This document shows positions 17,392 to 30,002 of a stretch of DNA of 64,000 nt, in pieces. How positions within the stretch are numbered: the first letter of the stretch is position 1; every line of letters starts with the position of its first letter. The DNA comes from Cyanobacteria bacterium REEB417. GTDB lineage: Bacteria > Cyanobacteriota > Cyanobacteriia > PCC-6307 > Cyanobiaceae. A model generated the notes under the pieces. That model was not told the DNA's origin. It saw only the letters and a program-made list of their open reading frames with translations, and did not search any database. The stretch covers positions 1 through 64,000 of the forward strand of contig JAGWVJ010000004.1 in NCBI GenBank assembly GCA_018970945.1, in the 5' to 3' direction. Position numbers and translations under genes: made by a program.

Positions 17392-18614
17392 GGGCAGGCC
17401 TGTGGCTGGGAGTCCCTGGCCAGCCGCACACCGCTGGCCATCCAGCGGCAGGCGGGGCCATAGAAGTTGCGGTAGGTGCGGCGTTCGTGACCGGCCGGCG
17501 TCAGATGGCAGCTGCCGCGCAACACCATCTGGGAACTCATGAACTTGCCGTTGTACTCCCCCACGGCGCCCGCCGCCGGGGCAAAGCCCGGGTAGGGCCG
17601 GTAGGGGCTGGCGGTCCACTGCCACAGCACGCCGAAGGCCTGGGGCAGCTGATCGGCCAGCAGTTCCCATTCGGCCTCGCTCGGCAGCCGCGCCCCGGCC
17701 CAGCGGGCATAGGCATCGGCCTCGAACCAGCTCAGGTGCCGCACCGGTGCCGCCCCATCGCGCTGCTGCCGCCCCGCCAGGCTGAACGCGTCGCTGCCGC
17801 GCCAGTAGCGGGGTGCCTGCCAGCCCCGTTGCTGCACCACGGCCCAGCCTTCGCTCATCCACAGCTCGGGCCTGCGGTAGCCACCATCAGCGATGAAGGT
17901 GGCAAAGTCGCCATTGCTCACCAAACGCGCGGCGATCGCAAAGGGCTCCAGCCAGACCCGGTGCCGCGGCGCCTCATGATCGAAGTGAAATCCGGCGGTA
18001 GCCCCGGGGTGGCCGATTTCCGCCAGCCCGCCGGGATGGCTCAGCCAGCGGGATTCAGGGGCCGAACCGCCGCCCGGCTGGCGCCAGGCGGCGGCAAACC
18101 GCGCTTCGGGCGCAGCGTCGTAGACGGGCTCCAGGGGGTTGCGGCTGAAGCCATCGAGCAGGTCCATCAGCAGCAGCTCCTGGTGCTGTTGCTCGTGCTG
18201 CAGGCCCAGCTCCAGCAGATTCAGCTGCTCAGCGCTCGGGCCGCAGGCTTCAGGGCGGCTCAGCAGTTGCTGCAGGGCGGCATCGACCCGCTGGCGCCAG
18301 GCCAGCACCGCCGCGATCGGCGGACGGCTCAGCAGCCCCCGCTCGGGCCGGGGGTGCCTGGCGCCCACCGCGTCGTAGTAGCTGTTGAACAGATAGCCCC
18401 AGGCCTCGGGCGCCGGCTCGAAGCCCGTGATCTGTCCGGCGGCCAGGGCCGGCTTCAGCACAAAGGTCTCGAAGAACCAGGTGGTGTGGCCCAGGTGCCA
18501 CTTGGGCGGGCTGGCGTCGGCCATGCCCTGCAGGCACAGGTCCTCGCTCTCCAGGGGCGCAATCAGCTCCAGGGAGTGGTGCCGCACCCGTTGCAGCCGC
18601 TGGGCGAGGGCCAT
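17388..18614 (-). CDS. egtB: Ergothioneine biosynthesis sulfoxide synthase EgtB
   Basis: A 408-residue non-heme iron enzyme that joins hercynine to a thiol (cysteine or gamma-glutamylcysteine) with oxygen. An N-terminal DinB-like domain supplies iron histidines (KWHLGHTTWFFE and HEQQHQELL). The C-terminal formylglycine-enzyme-like domain contains MVLRGSCHLTPAGHERRTYRNFYGP. The start MALAQRLQ at 18614 leaves room for a promoter before divergent cysteine synthase; the track start at 18677 would nearly abut that gene. First gene of the operon egtB-egtD-small protein-TIGR04376-like. Confidence 0.9.
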   Translation of the reverse strand: MALAQRLQRVRHHSLELIAPLESEDLCLQGMADASPPKWHLGHTTWFFETFVLKPALAAGQITGFEPAPEAWGYLFNSYYDAVGARHPRPERGLLSRPPIAAVLAWRQRVDAALQQLLSRPEACGPSAEQLNLLELGLQHEQQHQELLLMDLLDGFSRNPLEPVYDAAPEARFAAAWRQPGGGSAPESRWLSHPGGLAEIGHPGATAGFHFDHEAPRHRVWLEPFAIAARLVSNGDFATFIADGGYRRPELWMSEGWAVVQQRGWQAPRYWRGSDAFSLAGRQQRDGAAPVRHLSWFEADAYARWAGARLPSEAEWELLADQLPQAFGVLWQWTASPYRPYPGFAPAAGAVGEYNGKFMSSQMVLRGSCHLTPAGHERRTYRNFYGPACRWMASGVRLARDSQPQACP

Positions 18615-18691
18615 GGCCGTCGTCTCGTCGCGTCTGACCCTAAAGGCCTGCCCGGGGGTGCCTACCATCCGAGCCATGCACGCGCGTGGCC

Positions 18692-19705
18692 ATGGGCGCC
18701 GATCACCCCGGCATCAGCCAAGGATTTGTGGGGGCGGTGGGCAACACACCCCTGATCAGGCTTGCAGCCCTCAGCGAGCTGACCGGCTGCACGATTCTCG
18801 GCAAGGCCGAATTCATGAACCCCGGCGGCTCGGTCAAGGATCGGGCGGCCCTGGGCATCCTGCTTGAGGCCGAACAGAGCGGTGAGCTCAGGCCCGGCGG
18901 CACCGTGGTCGAGGGCACGGCCGGCAACACCGGCATCGGCCTCACCCACCTGTGCAATGCCCGTGGCTACAGGGCCCTGATCGTGATCCCCGAGACCCAG
19001 TCGGCCGAAAAAATCGGCCTGCTGCGCAGCCTCGGGGCCGAGGTGCGCACGGTGCCGGCGGTGCCCTACCGCGATCCCAACAACTACGTGCGACTGTCGG
19101 GTCGCATCGCGGCAGACACCCCCGGTGCGGTCTGGGCCAACCAGTTCGACAACCTGGCCAACCGGCGCACCCATTTCAACAGCACCGGCCCCGAGATCTG
19201 GCAGCAGACCGGGGGTCAGGTCGATGCCTGGGTGGCGGCCACCGGCACCGGCGGCACCTATGCCGGTGTGGCGCTCTACCTCAAACAGCAGAACCCTGCG
19301 GTGCGCTGCGTGCTGGCCGACCCCCACGGCAGTGCCCTCTACAGCTGGGCCACCGGCGGTGAACTGCGCAGCGAGGGCAGCTCGATCACCGAAGGCATCG
19401 GCAACAGCCGCGTGACCGCCAACCTCGACGGCGCACCGGTCGATGACGCCGTGCGCATTGACGATCAGCAGGCGCTTGAGACCATTTATCAGCTCCTCTG
19501 GCGTGAGGGTCTCTTCTTGGGTGGATCCGTGGGAATCAATGTCGCCGCTGCGGTGGAGACGGCCCGGCGGCTGGGGCCGGGGCACACGATCGTGACCGTG
19601 CTGTGCGACAGCGGCGATCGCTATCGCTCACGCCTCTACGACCGCGACTGGTTGGCGTCACGGGGTCTGCGCCAACCCGCGGCGGTGGCGGAGGTGCCCG
19701 CGTGA
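18692..19705 (+). CDS. cysK: Cysteine synthase (O-acetylserine sulfhydrylase family)
   Basis: A 337-residue PLP enzyme that makes cysteine from O-acetylserine and sulfide. Visible motifs are VGNTPLIRL, the PLP lysine in NPGGSVKDRAA, the substrate loop EGTAGNTGIGL, the glycine-rich phosphate loop TGTGGTYAGV and GGSVGINVAAAV. The C-terminal CDSGDRYRSRLYDRDWL is typical of the A/CBS-like subgroup. The ATG at 18692 is preferred; an in-frame GTG lies at 18686. Divergent from egtB, which consumes a cysteine-derived thiol. Its stop overlaps the kinase-like gene (GTGA). Confidence 0.9.
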   Translation: MGADHPGISQGFVGAVGNTPLIRLAALSELTGCTILGKAEFMNPGGSVKDRAALGILLEAEQSGELRPGGTVVEGTAGNTGIGLTHLCNARGYRALIVIPETQSAEKIGLLRSLGAEVRTVPAVPYRDPNNYVRLSGRIAADTPGAVWANQFDNLANRRTHFNSTGPEIWQQTGGQVDAWVAATGTGGTYAGVALYLKQQNPAVRCVLADPHGSALYSWATGGELRSEGSSITEGIGNSRVTANLDGAPVDDAVRIDDQQALETIYQLLWREGLFLGGSVGINVAAAVETARRLGPGHTIVTVLCDSGDRYRSRLYDRDWLASRGLRQPAAVAEVPA

Positions 19706-21648
19706 GCGCGGTGGGCTCCCTCATCGGCGAGCGCTACCGCCTCGAGCAGCAACTCAGCAGCGGCGAGCAGGGCAACCTGTGGCGCGCCAGCGATCTGCTG
19801 GCCGGCGATGCCGCTGTGGCCCTGCGCGAGCTGGGCCCCACCCATGCCCCCGATCCGGTGCGCGAGCGCTGGGGTCGCCTGCAGGGGGTGCTGCATCCCC
19901 AGGTGCCCCGGCTGGGGGGTGCGATCGCCGCTGGTGGCAGCCTCTGGCTCGTGCGTGAGTGGCAGGTGGGGCGCACCTTTGAGCAGTTGCGGCTGGCCCG
20001 GCTCGAACGCCAGCTGGTGTTCGGTGCCGGCGAGGTGCTGTTGCTGCTGCGGCAGCTGTTGCCGGTGCTGGCGGTGCTGCACAGCCAGGAGCTGGTGCAC
20101 GGCGACCTGACTCCGGCCAATCTGTTGCGCCGCGACAGCGATGGTCTGCCCGTGTTGCTCGATTTTGGACTGGTGAGCGGCCTGCCCGCTGCCACGGCGG
20201 GCTATGCGCCCCCCGAGCTGGCCCGGGGCGGGGTGCCCCAGCCCTGGATGGATCTCCACGCCCTCGGGGTGCTGGCCCTGGTGCTGGTCAGCGGTAAGCC
20301 ACCGGCGGCCCTGCTGGATCCGGTCACCCTGGCCTGGCGTTGGCCGGTGCCGCTGGAAGCGGAACCGGAGCTGCAGGGCCTGCTGGCTCGCCTGATCACC
20401 GCTGAGCCGCGCCAGCGCTTCGCCTCGACCAGCGAAGCGCTCAAGGCCTTCCAGACCCTGGCGATGCCCGAGAGCACCGGGCCCGTGCCCCAGGCCGATC
20501 GCACCGTGGTGCTGGTGCCGCCGCCAGCGCCTGCTGACGTGCAGCTTGAGCCCGAGGCCGAGGCCGAGGCCGAGCTCGAGCCCGAGCCGCAGGCGCCGCA
20601 ATTGCCGCCCCTGCCGGCTCCTGCCCCCCCCGCTCGCAGCCGCGCCGAGGAGCGGGAGGAGGCGGTCGAAGGGGGTGTCTGGCCCGTGGTGATCGCTCTG
20701 GTGCTGTCGGCCGTGGTCGGCACGGCCCTGGGCTGGTGGTTCCTCAACCGCGGCCGGCTGCAGCCCAGCACCCCCGATGCCGCCCTGCAGCTGCCCAGCA
20801 GCCTGCCGGCGGTCGAGGTCGACCAGCGCCAGCAGTTGCTCAACCGGCTGCGGGCCATGCAGGTGGATCGGGCCTGGTTCCTGCGTCTGGTCGATGCCAG
20901 TCTGCTGGCCCAGTTTCCTGAGCGGGGTGGTCGACTGCCCAGCGATGCAGCGGCCGATGCGCCGCTGCGCAAGGTCTGGAACGAGCTGGCCGAAGACTGG
21001 CTCGCCAAGGTCGAGCAGCTGCCGCTCGAGATCCGCCGCCGGCTCGGCTCCTTCTCGAACGGCGATTGGCAGCAGCGCCAAAGGTCGCTGGTGGCCCAGG
21101 GCCTCAGCCCCGCGGTGCTGCGGCAGCTGGTCTCCGGCAGCGCCAGCACCCTGCTGCCTGGCCGCGATACCGGTGACATCCCTCCGGAGCCGTTCCGGCA
21201 GCTCTGGTTTGCCGCCGCCGAGCAGGGCCTGGCCAACCTGCAGATCGAGGCGATCGAGGCCCAGCCGCTCGAGACCCGGGTGCTCTCGGCCCAGGTCGAC
21301 GCCGGCGGCGCCCGGTTGTTCCCGATCCGACTGCCGGCCGGCCACCGGCTGGTGCTGGGAGTCAACGGCTCGCCGCTGATGCAGATGGCGGTGTTCTCTG
21401 CCGATGGCGCCCCGCTCGAAAGCCGGGGCCCCCTGCGGGTGGTGAGCCTGGGGGCGCAGCCGCGCTCACCGGTGCAGCTGCTGGTCAGCAACGAGGGTGT
21501 GGCCCCGGCCCTGATCACCCTGTCGCTGCGGGCCGATCCGCCCGGTGTTCCACGGCCCCCGGTCGCCGCCCCCCCGACCCCCGCAGCACCGCCTGCGGCA
21601 CCGGGTGAGCCCCCAGCCCCGCCCGCCCCCGGCCCGGTCCAACCCTGA
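19702..21648 (+). CDS. Membrane Ser/Thr protein kinase-like protein, atypical ATP-binding lysine
   Basis: A 648-residue protein with an N-terminal Hanks-type kinase domain (about 8-260). It has a loose glycine loop (LSSGEQGNLWRASD), catalytic HGDLTPANLL, DFG in LLDFGLVSG and APE-like YAPPELA. The ATP-anchoring lysine of the VAIK strand is replaced by arginine (VALREL) and HRD is HGD, so activity is uncertain. A Glu/Pro-rich linker leads to one membrane helix (about 327-349, WPVVIALVLSAVVGTALGWWFL), an extracytoplasmic domain of about 280 residues with no recognised motif, and a Pro/Ala-rich tail. The GTG start overlaps the cysK stop. Confidence 0.8.
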   Translation: MSAVGSLIGERYRLEQQLSSGEQGNLWRASDLLAGDAAVALRELGPTHAPDPVRERWGRLQGVLHPQVPRLGGAIAAGGSLWLVREWQVGRTFEQLRLARLERQLVFGAGEVLLLLRQLLPVLAVLHSQELVHGDLTPANLLRRDSDGLPVLLDFGLVSGLPAATAGYAPPELARGGVPQPWMDLHALGVLALVLVSGKPPAALLDPVTLAWRWPVPLEAEPELQGLLARLITAEPRQRFASTSEALKAFQTLAMPESTGPVPQADRTVVLVPPPAPADVQLEPEAEAEAELEPEPQAPQLPPLPAPAPPARSRAEEREEAVEGGVWPVVIALVLSAVVGTALGWWFLNRGRLQPSTPDAALQLPSSLPAVEVDQRQQLLNRLRAMQVDRAWFLRLVDASLLAQFPERGGRLPSDAAADAPLRKVWNELAEDWLAKVEQLPLEIRRRLGSFSNGDWQQRQRSLVAQGLSPAVLRQLVSGSASTLLPGRDTGDIPPEPFRQLWFAAAEQGLANLQIEAIEAQPLETRVLSAQVDAGGARLFPIRLPAGHRLVLGVNGSPLMQMAVFSADGAPLESRGPLRVVSLGAQPRSPVQLLVSNEGVAPALITLSLRADPPGVPRPPVAAPPTPAAPPAAPGEPPAPPAPGPVQP

Positions 21649-21651
21649 GCT

Positions 21652-22152
21652 CTAGAGGCGGGCGATGGCGGCCCGGGTCTCCTTGGCGTCCTGCTTGCGC
21701 TTTTCGTCGGCGCGCTTGTCGTGCAGCTTGCGGCCCTTGCCCAGGCCGATGGTCACCTTGATCCAGCTGCCCTTGAGGTGCATGTTGAGTGGGATCAGGG
21801 CCAGGCCCTTCTGGTCCAGGCCGCCCCGCAGCTTGTCGATCTCGCGGCGGTGGGCCAGCAGCTTCCGCACCCGCAGCGGCTCATGGTTGAAGTACTTGCC
21901 GGCGTGGCTGTGGGGCGAGATGTGCACGTTGTGCAGCTGCAGCTCGCCGTTGCGAATCAGGCAGAAGCCATCGCGCAGGTTCACCTGGCCGGCGCGGATC
22001 GATTTGACCTCGGTGCCGAGCAGCTCGATGCCGGTTTCAAGGCTTTCGAGGATTTCGTACTGATGGCGCGCCAAGCGGTTGTCGGCCAGCAGTCGGTTGG
22101 CCTCGTTGCGGCGGGCGCGGGCGGCAGCTTGTTTGGCTCCGCCCTTGGCCAT
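21652..22152 (-). CDS. smpB: SsrA-binding protein SmpB
   Basis: A 166-residue partner of tmRNA in rescuing stalled ribosomes. It has the SmpB barrel ([61 protein letters not shown]) and the basic C-terminal tail that becomes helical in the mRNA channel ([24 protein letters not shown]). The start MAKGGAKQ at 22152 was chosen over the track's 9-residue extension. Its stop lies 3 bp from the kinase-like gene's stop on the opposite strand. Confidence 0.95.
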   Translation of the reverse strand: MAKGGAKQAAARARRNEANRLLADNRLARHQYEILESLETGIELLGTEVKSIRAGQVNLRDGFCLIRNGELQLHNVHISPHSHAGKYFNHEPLRVRKLLAHRREIDKLRGGLDQKGLALIPLNMHLKGSWIKVTIGLGKGRKLHDKRADEKRKQDAKETRAAIARL

Positions 22153-22220
22153 GGCTTCTGACTCCCCGCTGCAACGCACTCGTTCCTCCGACCCTAGGCA
22201 GGGGCCGGTACCCTCGGGCC

Positions 22221-23303
22221 ATGGCGATCGTCTCTTCTGCGGCTGGTTCGGGCTCAGGTGTGCCGGTTCGCCGCCCTTCTCCGCCGGCTGAACCTGCCCC
22301 GCGGCTGCTCGATGCTGCGAGCCAGCTCAGCGACGAGACCGACCTGCCCCTGCGCGAAGACTCGCTGCGGCCCCGGCGCCTGGCCGATTACATCGGCCAG
22401 AGCGAGCTCAAGCAGGTGCTGGGCATTGCCATCGAGGCCACCCGCAGCCGCGGCGAGGCCCTCGACCACGTGCTGCTCTACGGCCCCCCCGGTCTGGGCA
22501 AGACCACCATGGCCCTGGTGCTGGCGGCCGAGCTGGGGGTGCGCTGCCGCATCACCAGTGCCCCGGCCCTTGAGCGCCCCCGCGACATCGTGGGCCTGCT
22601 GGTCAACCTGCAGCCCCGCGAGCTGCTGTTCATCGACGAGATTCACCGGCTCAACCGGGTGGCCGAGGAGATCCTCTACCCGGCGATGGAAGACTTTCGC
22701 CTCGACCTCACCGTGGGCAAGGGCACCACGGCCCGCACCCGCAGCCTGGCGATCGCTCCGTTCACCCTGGTGGGGGCCACCACCCGGGCCGGATCGCTGA
22801 GTTCGCCGCTGCGGGATCGCTTTGGCCTGATCCAGCGGCTCGAGTTCTATGGCCTTGACGAGCTGCGGGCGATCGTCGAGCGCGCCGCGGGCCTGCTCGA
22901 CCTGCGGCTTCAGCCCGCAGCGGCCCTCGAGGTGGCCCGGCGCTGCCGCGGCACCCCCCGCATCGCCAACCGGCTGCTGCGGCGGGTGCGCGATGTGGCG
23001 GTGGTGGGCGGCCACGGCGCCATCGGCCCCGAGCTGGTGGCCGAGGCCCTGAGTCTGCACCGCGTCGACGACCGGGGCCTCGACGCCAGCGACCGGCGTC
23101 TGCTGACCCTGCTGCTCGAGGGCCATGGTGGCGGGCCGGTGGGGCTCGACACCCTGGCCGCGGCCCTGGGCGAGGATTCCGTCACCCTTGAAACCGTGGT
23201 GGAGCCCTACCTGCTGCAGCTGGGTTTTCTGCAGCGCACGCCGCGGGGACGCGTTGCCACCGATGCCGCCCGCCGGCACCTGGGCTGGGAGGCGGCGGCG
23301 TGA
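22221..23303 (+). CDS. ruvB: Holliday junction branch-migration helicase RuvB
   Basis: A 360-residue AAA+ motor that drives branch migration with RuvA. Motifs are Walker A ([13 protein letters not shown]), Walker B ([11 protein letters not shown]), sensor 1 ([20 protein letters not shown]) with arginine finger, and the C-terminal winged helix ([19 protein letters not shown]). The N-terminal 40 residues are a variable extension, common in cyanobacteria. It is the first gene of a five-gene overlapping chain; its stop overlaps the TPR gene (GTGA). Confidence 0.96.
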   Translation: MAIVSSAAGSGSGVPVRRPSPPAEPAPRLLDAASQLSDETDLPLREDSLRPRRLADYIGQSELKQVLGIAIEATRSRGEALDHVLLYGPPGLGKTTMALVLAAELGVRCRITSAPALERPRDIVGLLVNLQPRELLFIDEIHRLNRVAEEILYPAMEDFRLDLTVGKGTTARTRSLAIAPFTLVGATTRAGSLSSPLRDRFGLIQRLEFYGLDELRAIVERAAGLLDLRLQPAAALEVARRCRGTPRIANRLLRRVRDVAVVGGHGAIGPELVAEALSLHRVDDRGLDASDRRLLTLLLEGHGGGPVGLDTLAAALGEDSVTLETVVEPYLLQLGFLQRTPRGRVATDAARRHLGWEAAA

Positions 23304-24109
23304 TCCGCCTGCTGGTGGCTGTTTTGCTGGTGCTCTGGCTGATGCTCCCCGGCGCCGCTGCGGCGGCAACGATGGCTCCGCAGCCGCCCGAGGCCGATCT
23401 GCCCCGGTTGTTTGAGGGGGCGCTGCAGGCCAGCCGTCAGGGCGATTTCGAGCGGGCCCTGCCCCTGTGGGACCAGGTGCTGGCGGTGGCCCCCGGTGAT
23501 GCCGCCGCCTGGAGCAACCGCGGCAACGTGCGTCTGGCTCTGGGTGACGCCGAGGCGGCGATCGCCGATCAGTCCCGGGCGATCGAGCTCGATCCGCTGA
23601 GTGCCGATCCCCACCTCAACCGCGGCACCGCCGAAGAGGCGCTGCAGCGCTGGGACGCGGCCGCGGCCGACTACGGCTGGATTCTTGAGCGCCATCCTGA
23701 GGCCGGTGAGCCCCGCGCTTCAGCCCTTTACAACCTCGGCAATGTGCAGGGCTCCCGCGGCGACTGGGCGGCGGCGCGCGCCAGCTTTGCGGCCGCGGCC
23801 GAGGCACGGCCGGGCTTTGCCATGGCCCGCTCGAGCGCGGCGCTCAGCAGCTTTGAACTGGGCGATCTGCCGGCCGCCGAGCGCGAGCTGCGCAATCTGA
23901 TCCGCCGTTATCCGCTGTTTGCCGATGCCAGGGCGGCCCTCACCGCCCTGCTGTGGCGCCAGGGAAGCCGCGGCGAGGCCGAGAGCCACTGGGCCGCGGC
24001 CTCGGGGCTCGACCCGCGCTATCGACAGCCAGACTGGTTGCTCAGCGTGCGGCGTTGGCCCCCCGTGCCGATCGAGGCTCTTGAGCAGTTTCTGGCCCTG
24101 GCCGGTTGA
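23300..24109 (+). CDS. Exported tetratricopeptide-repeat protein
   Basis: A 269-residue protein with a signal peptide ([23 protein letters not shown]), so it is likely in the periplasm or thylakoid lumen. Several TPR repeats follow from about residue 40 ([62 protein letters not shown]). TPRs are protein-binding scaffolds and no enzyme motif is present. The GTG start overlaps the ruvB stop, and its own stop overlaps the amidohydrolase start. Comparable genes in other cyanobacteria are of unknown function. Confidence 0.85.
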   Translation: MIRLLVAVLLVLWLMLPGAAAAATMAPQPPEADLPRLFEGALQASRQGDFERALPLWDQVLAVAPGDAAAWSNRGNVRLALGDAEAAIADQSRAIELDPLSADPHLNRGTAEEALQRWDAAAADYGWILERHPEAGEPRASALYNLGNVQGSRGDWAAARASFAAAAEARPGFAMARSSAALSSFELGDLPAAERELRNLIRRYPLFADARAALTALLWRQGSRGEAESHWAAASGLDPRYRQPDWLLSVRRWPPVPIEALEQFLALAG

Positions 24110-25323
24110 TGGAGCAGCCGTTGACCATCGCCCTGTCGGATCCGCTGCTGCAGCAGTCCTTTGAGGCCGCCTTGCCCGAGCTGCACGAGCTCAGACGCCA
24201 TCTGCACCGCCACCCGGAGCTCAGCGGTCAGGAGCAGCAGACGGCTGCCCTGGTGGCCGGCGAGCTGCGGCGCTGGGGTTGGCAGGTGCGCGAAGGCGTC
24301 GGCCGCACCGGAGTGTTGGCCGAGCTGGGACCCCAGCACGCCCCCACCGTGGCCCTGCGGGTCGACATGGACGCCCTGCCGGTGGAGGAGCGCACGGGCT
24401 TGCCCTATGCCTCGAGCCGACAGGGGCTGATGCACGCCTGCGGCCATGACATTCACACCACCGTGGGACTGGGGGTGGCGCGCCTGCTGGGCGAGCGGGC
24501 CCGCAGGGAGCCGTTGGCCGCCCGGGTGCGGCTGCTGTTTCAACCCGCTGAAGAGACCGCCGAAGGGGCCGCCTGGATGAAGGCCGACGGCGCCACCGAC
24601 GGTGTGGCGGCCCTGTTCGGCGTGCATGTGTTTCCCAGCCTGCCGGTGGGCAGCATCGGCGTGCGCAGCGGCAGCCTCACCGCCGCCGCCGGCGAACTCG
24701 AGGTCGAGGTGCTGGGCGAGGGAGGGCACGGTGCCAGGCCCCACCAGAGCACCGACGCGATCTGGATCGCCGCGCGGGTGGTGGGTGGCCTGCAGGAGGC
24801 GATCAGCCGCCGCCTCGATGCCCTGCATCCGGTGGTGGTCAGCTTCGGTCGCATCGAAGGGGGCAAGGCGTTCAACGTGATCGCCGACCACGTGCGCCTG
24901 CTGGGGACCGTGCGTTGCCTCGACCTTGAGGTCCATGCCCAGTTGCCCGGCTGGATCGAGGACACCGTTGTCGCCCTCTGCCGCGGCCATGGCGGCGAAG
25001 CACGGGTGCGCTACCGGGTGATCTCGCCGCCGGTGCACAACGACCCCGAGCTCACCGGGCTGGTCGCCGCCGCCGCCACCGATGTGCTGGGCTGCGAGCG
25101 GGTGCTATGGCTCGAGCAGCCGTCTCTGGGGGCCGAAGACTTCGCCGAACTGCTGGAAGGCACCCGGGGCACCATGTTTCGCCTGGGGGTGGCCGGCCCC
25201 GAGGGCTGCAGCCCGCTGCACAGCAATCGCTTTGCCCCCGATGAGGGGTGCCTGGCGGTGGGCATCGCCGTGCTCACCGAAACCCTGCTGCGCTGGCTGG
25301 AGTCTGCCAGGATTGGGACATGA
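24109..25323 (+). CDS. M20-family amidohydrolase (N-acyl-amino-acid hydrolase-like)
   Basis: A 404-residue metal-dependent amidohydrolase. Metal-binding motifs are HACGHDIHTT, the catalytic EETAEGA glutamate pair and the C-terminal histidine region (LGAEDFAELLEG, PLHSNRF). The dimerisation domain carries the conserved histidine in GEGGHGARPHQSTDA. Family members hydrolyse N-acetyl- or auxin-type amino acid conjugates; the substrate here is unknown. The ATG at 24109 overlaps the TPR gene stop by one base, and the stop overlaps the DUF3188 gene. Confidence 0.9.
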   Translation: MEQPLTIALSDPLLQQSFEAALPELHELRRHLHRHPELSGQEQQTAALVAGELRRWGWQVREGVGRTGVLAELGPQHAPTVALRVDMDALPVEERTGLPYASSRQGLMHACGHDIHTTVGLGVARLLGERARREPLAARVRLLFQPAEETAEGAAWMKADGATDGVAALFGVHVFPSLPVGSIGVRSGSLTAAAGELEVEVLGEGGHGARPHQSTDAIWIAARVVGGLQEAISRRLDALHPVVVSFGRIEGGKAFNVIADHVRLLGTVRCLDLEVHAQLPGWIEDTVVALCRGHGGEARVRYRVISPPVHNDPELTGLVAAAATDVLGCERVLWLEQPSLGAEDFAELLEGTRGTMFRLGVAGPEGCSPLHSNRFAPDEGCLAVGIAVLTETLLRWLESARIGT

Positions 25324-25541
25324 AGGAGCGTGAGCGTTCGGTTCTGCTGGCGCTGCTGGCCCTGGCGGCCCCCCTGCTGGTGTTGCTGTCGTCGCTGACC
25401 CTGGTGCTGCGGCAGGGGCCCTCACGGCTGCAGGCGCTGCCGCCGTTGCTGATCGGCAGTGGCCTGGTGCTGAGCAGCGTTGCCGCGCGGCGGCGCCAGC
25501 GGCGCCAGGTGCTGCAGTCACTGGGGCATGCCGATGGCTGA
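25320..25541 (+). CDS. DUF3188 small membrane protein
   Basis: A 73-residue protein with two membrane helices (LLALLALAAPLLVLLSSLTLVL and LPPLLIGSGLVLSSVAA) and a basic end (RRRQRRQVLQSLG). Size and pattern match cyanobacterial DUF3188, a family without known function. The ATG overlaps the amidohydrolase stop (ATGA), and the end overlaps the HEAT-repeat gene by 8 bases. The 97-residue track version begins inside the amidohydrolase and is rejected. Confidence 0.75.
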   Translation: MKERERSVLLALLALAAPLLVLLSSLTLVLRQGPSRLQALPPLLIGSGLVLSSVAARRRQRRQVLQSLGHADG

Positions 25542-26130
25542 GCAACCGCTCGATCCCCAGCGGCTGGAGGCTCTGCGCCTGTCGGTCGCCAGTGGCGACC
25601 CGGCCCGGGCCATGCCGGCCCTCGCGGCCCTGCGCGAGGTGCCGCCCGAGCAGGCGGTTCCACTGCTGCTGCTGGGTCTGCAGCAGGAGACCTTCATGAT
25701 CCGTTCGCTCAGCTGTGCGGGCCTGGGCTACAAGCAGAGCGAGCTGGGTTGGGAGGCCCTGGTCGCTGCCCTGCAGCGCGATGACGACCCCAATGTGCGC
25801 GCCGAAGCCGCCAATGCCCTGGTGAGCCACAGCGTTGAGCGGGCCTGGCCCCTGCTGCGCGACGCCTTTGTGGCCAACGACCACTGGCTGGTGCGTTGCA
25901 GCATCCTCTCGGCGATGGCCGAACTCGTCGACGTGCCCCTGGCCTGGCTGCTCGAACTGGCGCGGCTGGCCATCGCCGATGCCGACGGCACGGTGCGGGT
26001 CGGGGGCGCCGAGATCCTGGGGCGGCTTGTGGCCGAGGGATCTGCCGAGGCTCGCGCCGCGTTGGTGGCGCTGCAGGCCGACCCTGACCATCGGGTGGTG
26101 GCCGCGGTGCTCAATGGTCTGCAGGCCTGA
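25534..26130 (+). CDS. HEAT-repeat protein
   Basis: A 198-residue all-helical protein with HEAT-like repeats (ETFMIRSLSCAGLGYKQSELGWEALVAALQRDDDPNVRAEAANALV, HWLVRCSILSAMAEL, DGTVRVGGAEILGRL, DPDHRVVAAVLNGL). In cyanobacteria such folds include the phycobilin lyase CpcE/NblB families, so a link to phycobilisomes is possible but not shown. The start MAEQPLD at 25534 is the simplest; MPMAEQ at 25528 is an alternative. Last gene of the overlapping ruvB chain. Confidence 0.82.
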   Translation: MAEQPLDPQRLEALRLSVASGDPARAMPALAALREVPPEQAVPLLLLGLQQETFMIRSLSCAGLGYKQSELGWEALVAALQRDDDPNVRAEAANALVSHSVERAWPLLRDAFVANDHWLVRCSILSAMAELVDVPLAWLLELARLAIADADGTVRVGGAEILGRLVAEGSAEARAALVALQADPDHRVVAAVLNGLQA

Positions 26131-26159
26131 GGTCCTTTCGCGCTTGCTAGGTTTCCTTT

Positions 26160-27703
<1,544 letters not shown>

Positions 27704-27807
27704 TTCAAGGCCAGGTCAAGGCCTGTTGAGGGCTTCACCGACGGGCCTCAGGCACTGGGTGTTTGCCCTGGTCGCGGAGCGACCCCATCTCCTGCCGTGT
27801 TCTCGAG

Positions 27808-27833
27808 CCATCATGACCCCGCGGCCATGATGG
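27808..27833 (+). terminator. Putative thiC terminator hairpin
   Basis: A perfect 8-bp stem CCATCATG/CATGATGG with a GC-rich 10-nt loop, followed by TTCTTGCTGTT, 105 bp after thiC. The 226-bp gap between thiC and tkt holds this and the opposing tkt terminator. Confidence 0.5.
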
Positions 27834-27869
27834 TTCTTGCTGTTCAGCCAGGTTCAGACGCTTCAACAG

Positions 27870-27899
27870 CAAAAAGCCCCACCAGGACGGCGGGGCTTG
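27870..27899 (-). terminator. Rho-independent terminator of tkt
   Basis: Read on the minus strand: AAGCCCCGCCGTCCTGGTGGGGCTTTTTG, a strong GC stem ending in five Ts, about 30 bp after the tkt stop. Confidence 0.85.
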
Positions 27900-27929
27900 T
27901 GGTGGTTGGGGGTCTTCTCCCTAGGCTGA

Positions 27930-29936
<2,007 letters not shown>

Positions 29937-30002
29937 GGCTGGGAAGGGGCGAGGACGGGGGAAGAGAAAGGTGAGAGGAGGGCGCTGGATGTGGCCCGAC
30001 CC

